8,590 bases of DNA. Origin: Sphingomonas sp. (GTDB taxonomy: Bacteria > Pseudomonadota > Alphaproteobacteria > Sphingomonadales > Sphingomonadaceae). The position numbers and the translations under genes were made by a program. Where the stretch lies: the NCBI GenBank assembly GCA_013822915.1, contig PNLG01000176.1:1-8590 (forward strand), in the 5' to 3' direction. The notes beneath the pieces are model-generated. The model was not told the DNA's origin and made no database searches. It saw only the letters and a program-made list of their open reading frames with translations. Shown piece after piece: positions 6,908 through 8,590 of this stretch (the first letter of the stretch is position 1; the number at the start of each line of letters is the position of its first letter).

Positions 6908-7690
6908 ATGCCACAGGAATCGATCCGCGGACCCTCGGTCGCTTTCGAGCGGGTGTCCAAACTTTACGCAGCAGGCGCAGCGGCGGTCGACAATGTGTCG
7001 CTGATGATTGCGGCGGGCAGCTTTGTCGCGCTGGTCGGGTCGTCGGGATCGGGCAAATCGACCCTGCTGAAAATGATCAACCGGCTGGTCGAACCCAGCA
7101 GCGGGCGGGTGTTGCTTAACAATGCCCCGGTCGAGGAGGAAGAGCCGCACGCGCTGCGCCGCCGCATCGGCTATATTTTTCAGAATATCGGCCTGTTCCC
7201 GCATTTTACAGTGGGCGAGAATATCGCGATCGGGCTGCGGCTGACAGGGGTGAAACATAATCAGGAACGGATCGCGCAATTGCTCGATCTGGTCGATTTG
7301 CCGCGCGATTTCGCCAACCGTTTCCCCGATGAGCTATCGGGGGGGCAGCGGCAGCGGGTCGGTGTCGCGCGCGCGCTGGCGACTGAGCCTGGGTTGCTGA
7401 TTATGGACGAACCCTTTGGCGCGCTCGATCCAGTGACGCGCGACCAATTGGGCGATGCGATCCGGCGGCTGCACGACCGGCTGGGCCTGACCACGATCAT
7501 GGTGACGCACGATATGGCGGAGGCGCTGCTGCTCGCCGACCGGGTATTGGTGATGGATGACGGCCGGCTCGTCGCCGATTGTACGCCGGCGCAATTGATC
7601 GCGGGCGAGGGCGGGGCTGAGGCAACCGCGCTCGTCGCGGTGCCGCGCGAACAGGCGCGGCGGCTGCGCGCGCTGGAGACGGGCGGATGA
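6908..7690 (+). CDS. ABC importer ATP-binding protein, osmoprotectant/quaternary-amine type
   Basis: ATPase subunit that powers uptake with the permease/binding protein encoded next; it acts on the cytoplasmic face of the inner membrane. All nucleotide-binding motifs are intact in 260 residues: Walker A GSSGSGKST (44-52), Q-loop Gln92 in IFQNIGLFPHFTV, signature LSGGQRQR (143-150), Walker B LLIMDE (163-168), D-loop ALD (172-174) and H-loop His201 in VTHDMAEA. The FQNIGLFPH and EPFGALDPVTR wording is typical of the OpuCA/OsmV/ProV group. There are no C-terminal CBS domains, which sense ionic strength in OpuA/OpuCA, so osmotic gating by that route is unlikely. The ATG at 6908 has no Shine-Dalgarno. 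The stop overlaps the next start as ATGA (7687-7690), so the two subunits are translationally coupled. Confidence 0.92.
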   Translation: MPQESIRGPSVAFERVSKLYAAGAAAVDNVSLMIAAGSFVALVGSSGSGKSTLLKMINRLVEPSSGRVLLNNAPVEEEEPHALRRRIGYIFQNIGLFPHFTVGENIAIGLRLTGVKHNQERIAQLLDLVDLPRDFANRFPDELSGGQRQRVGVARALATEPGLLIMDEPFGALDPVTRDQLGDAIRRLHDRLGLTTIMVTHDMAEALLLADRVLVMDDGRLVADCTPAQLIAGEGGAEATALVAVPREQARRLRALETGG

Positions 7691-8590
7691 GCCCGTTTCT
7701 GGAGGCGATGCTGCGCGTCCCCGATCTGCTCGCGGCGCATTTGTTGCTGGCGGCATCCGCGCTGGTGCTGGGGCTGGTGATCAGCTTGCCGCTGGCGATC
7801 TGGTCGGCGCGGCGGCCGCTGGTTGCGCGGGCGGCATTGGGCTTTGCGAGCCTGGTGCAGACCATTCCGAGCCTTGCGCTGCTCGCGCTGTTTTACCCGC
7901 TGCTGCTGACCTTATCGGCGCTGGTGGGTGGGGGGATTCCGGCGCTTGGGTTTTTGCCATCGGTGCTCGCACTGACGCTTTATGCGATTCTGCCGATTTT
8001 GCGCAACGGCGTGACCGGGCTTGCCAATCTTGACCCCGCCGTGGTCGAGGCGGCGGATGGCGTCGGCATGACCGGGTGGCAGAAACTGGTGATGGTCGAG
8101 GCGCCTCTGGTGTCGCCCGTCCTGATGGCAGGCATTCGCACGGCTGCCGTCTGGACCATCGGCGCGGCGACGCTGTCGACGACCGTTGGCCAGCCGAGCC
8201 TGGGCGACATGATTTTTGCCGGGCTTCAGACGCAGAACTGGGCGCTGGTGCTGGCCGGGTGCCTGAGTGCGGCGCTGCTCGCGCTGGGCGTCGACGCGCT
8301 GCTGGGCGTGGTCGAACACGGCATTGCCGAGCGGCGGCGGGCCCGCGCGATTGGCGCGCTGGTGGTACTCGCAGTGGGCGTGCTGGCGGCGCTTGCGCCG
8401 GTTATGCCAACCGGCCAGAAAAGCGTAACAGTGGGCGCCAAGGGATTTGGCGAACAATTTATCCTTGCGCGGTTGATCGGCCACCGGCTGGAGCGGGCGG
8501 GATACCGGGTGCAGTATCGTGAGGGGCTGGGCTCTGCCGTCGTCTTTGGCGCGCTGGCGGGCGGCGATATCGACATTTACGTCGATTATT
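7687..8590 (+). CDS. ABC importer permease fused to substrate-binding domain (3' end missing)
   Basis: The first 301 codons are present and the frame is open at the right edge. Residues 1 to about 240 form an OpuCB/OsmW-type permease: hydrophobic segments near 16-38, 52-80, 90-108, 140-165, 188-210 and 222-242, with QTIPSLALLALF (about 58-69) and the ATPase-contacting EAA loop EAADGVGMTGWQKL (121-134). After the last membrane segment the chain changes at about residue 246 to SVTVGAKGFGEQFILARLI and then GLGSAVVFGALAGGDIDIYVDY. This is the opening of an OpuAC-like substrate-binding protein (compare the usual T-I-G-S-K-x-F-T-E-Q start). The receptor is therefore tethered to the permease on the periplasmic side. 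Such fusions carry glycine betaine/choline-type osmolytes or, in EgtU, ergothioneine. The ligand-box aromatics lie mostly beyond the edge. GGAG (7675-7678) eight bases upstream and the ATGA overlap fix the start. Confidence 0.92.
   Translation, partial: MSPFLEAMLRVPDLLAAHLLLAASALVLGLVISLPLAIWSARRPLVARAALGFASLVQTIPSLALLALFYPLLLTLSALVGGGIPALGFLPSVLALTLYAILPILRNGVTGLANLDPAVVEAADGVGMTGWQKLVMVEAPLVSPVLMAGIRTAAVWTIGAATLSTTVGQPSLGDMIFAGLQTQNWALVLAGCLSAALLALGVDALLGVVEHGIAERRRARAIGALVVLAVGVLAALAPVMPTGQKSVTVGAKGFGEQFILARLIGHRLERAGYRVQYREGLGSAVVFGALAGGDIDIYVDY

Noticed and set aside
5764..7119. 451-codon open frame on the + strand across the VOC and SDR genes
   Set aside because: It is a mirror frame of two well-supported minus-strand genes and runs into the ABC ATPase in the wrong frame; no family motif is seen.

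Overview
The window is GC-rich, densely coded and almost without gaps, with strong third-position G/C preference. Protein content and gene order (plsY-dprA-topA, with murI beside them) point to an alphaproteobacterium. The residue style and the Lys/Ala/Pro-rich TopA tail suggest a sphingomonad (Sphingomonas/Sphingopyxis-like); this is inference from memory, not a database result. No tRNA, rRNA, CRISPR array, insertion sequence, integrase or attachment site is visible, and no segment has base use clearly unlike its neighbours.

Layout. (1) 1-390 (+) is the C-terminal part of an AmpD/PGRP-fold N-acetylmuramoyl-L-alanine amidase with an SH3b wall-binding domain. (2) 407-1201 (-) is glutamate racemase murI, convergent with the amidase and divergent from plsY. 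(3) 1329-5673 (+) is plsY, dprA and topA: membrane phospholipid synthesis, ssDNA/RecA loading, and DNA supercoiling control. plsY and dprA overlap by 11 bases; topA follows 51 bases after dprA with its own strong Shine-Dalgarno sequence. (4) 5684-6837 (-) is a two-gene unit read leftward: a short-chain dehydrogenase followed 5 bases later by a bleomycin-resistance-type VOC protein. It is convergent with topA. (5) 6908-8590 (+) is an ABC importer of the osmoprotectant/quaternary-amine type: an ATPase followed, with an ATGA overlap, by a permease fused to its substrate-binding domain. The second gene runs off the right edge.

How they relate. Amidase, MurI and PlsY all serve envelope building or turnover (peptidoglycan cleavage, D-glutamate supply, phosphatidic acid synthesis). 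DprA and TopA act on DNA. The SDR/VOC pair and the importer look like separate transcription units sharing a 70-base divergent control region (6838-6907).

This is mostly a housekeeping region, and I found no convincing evidence of an undescribed system. The points most worth a second look are the undetermined substrate of the fused permease/binding protein (betaine-like osmolyte or ergothioneine), a GC hairpin covering the murI translation start region, a possibly near-leaderless start for the ABC ATPase, and the histone-like basic tail of TopA.
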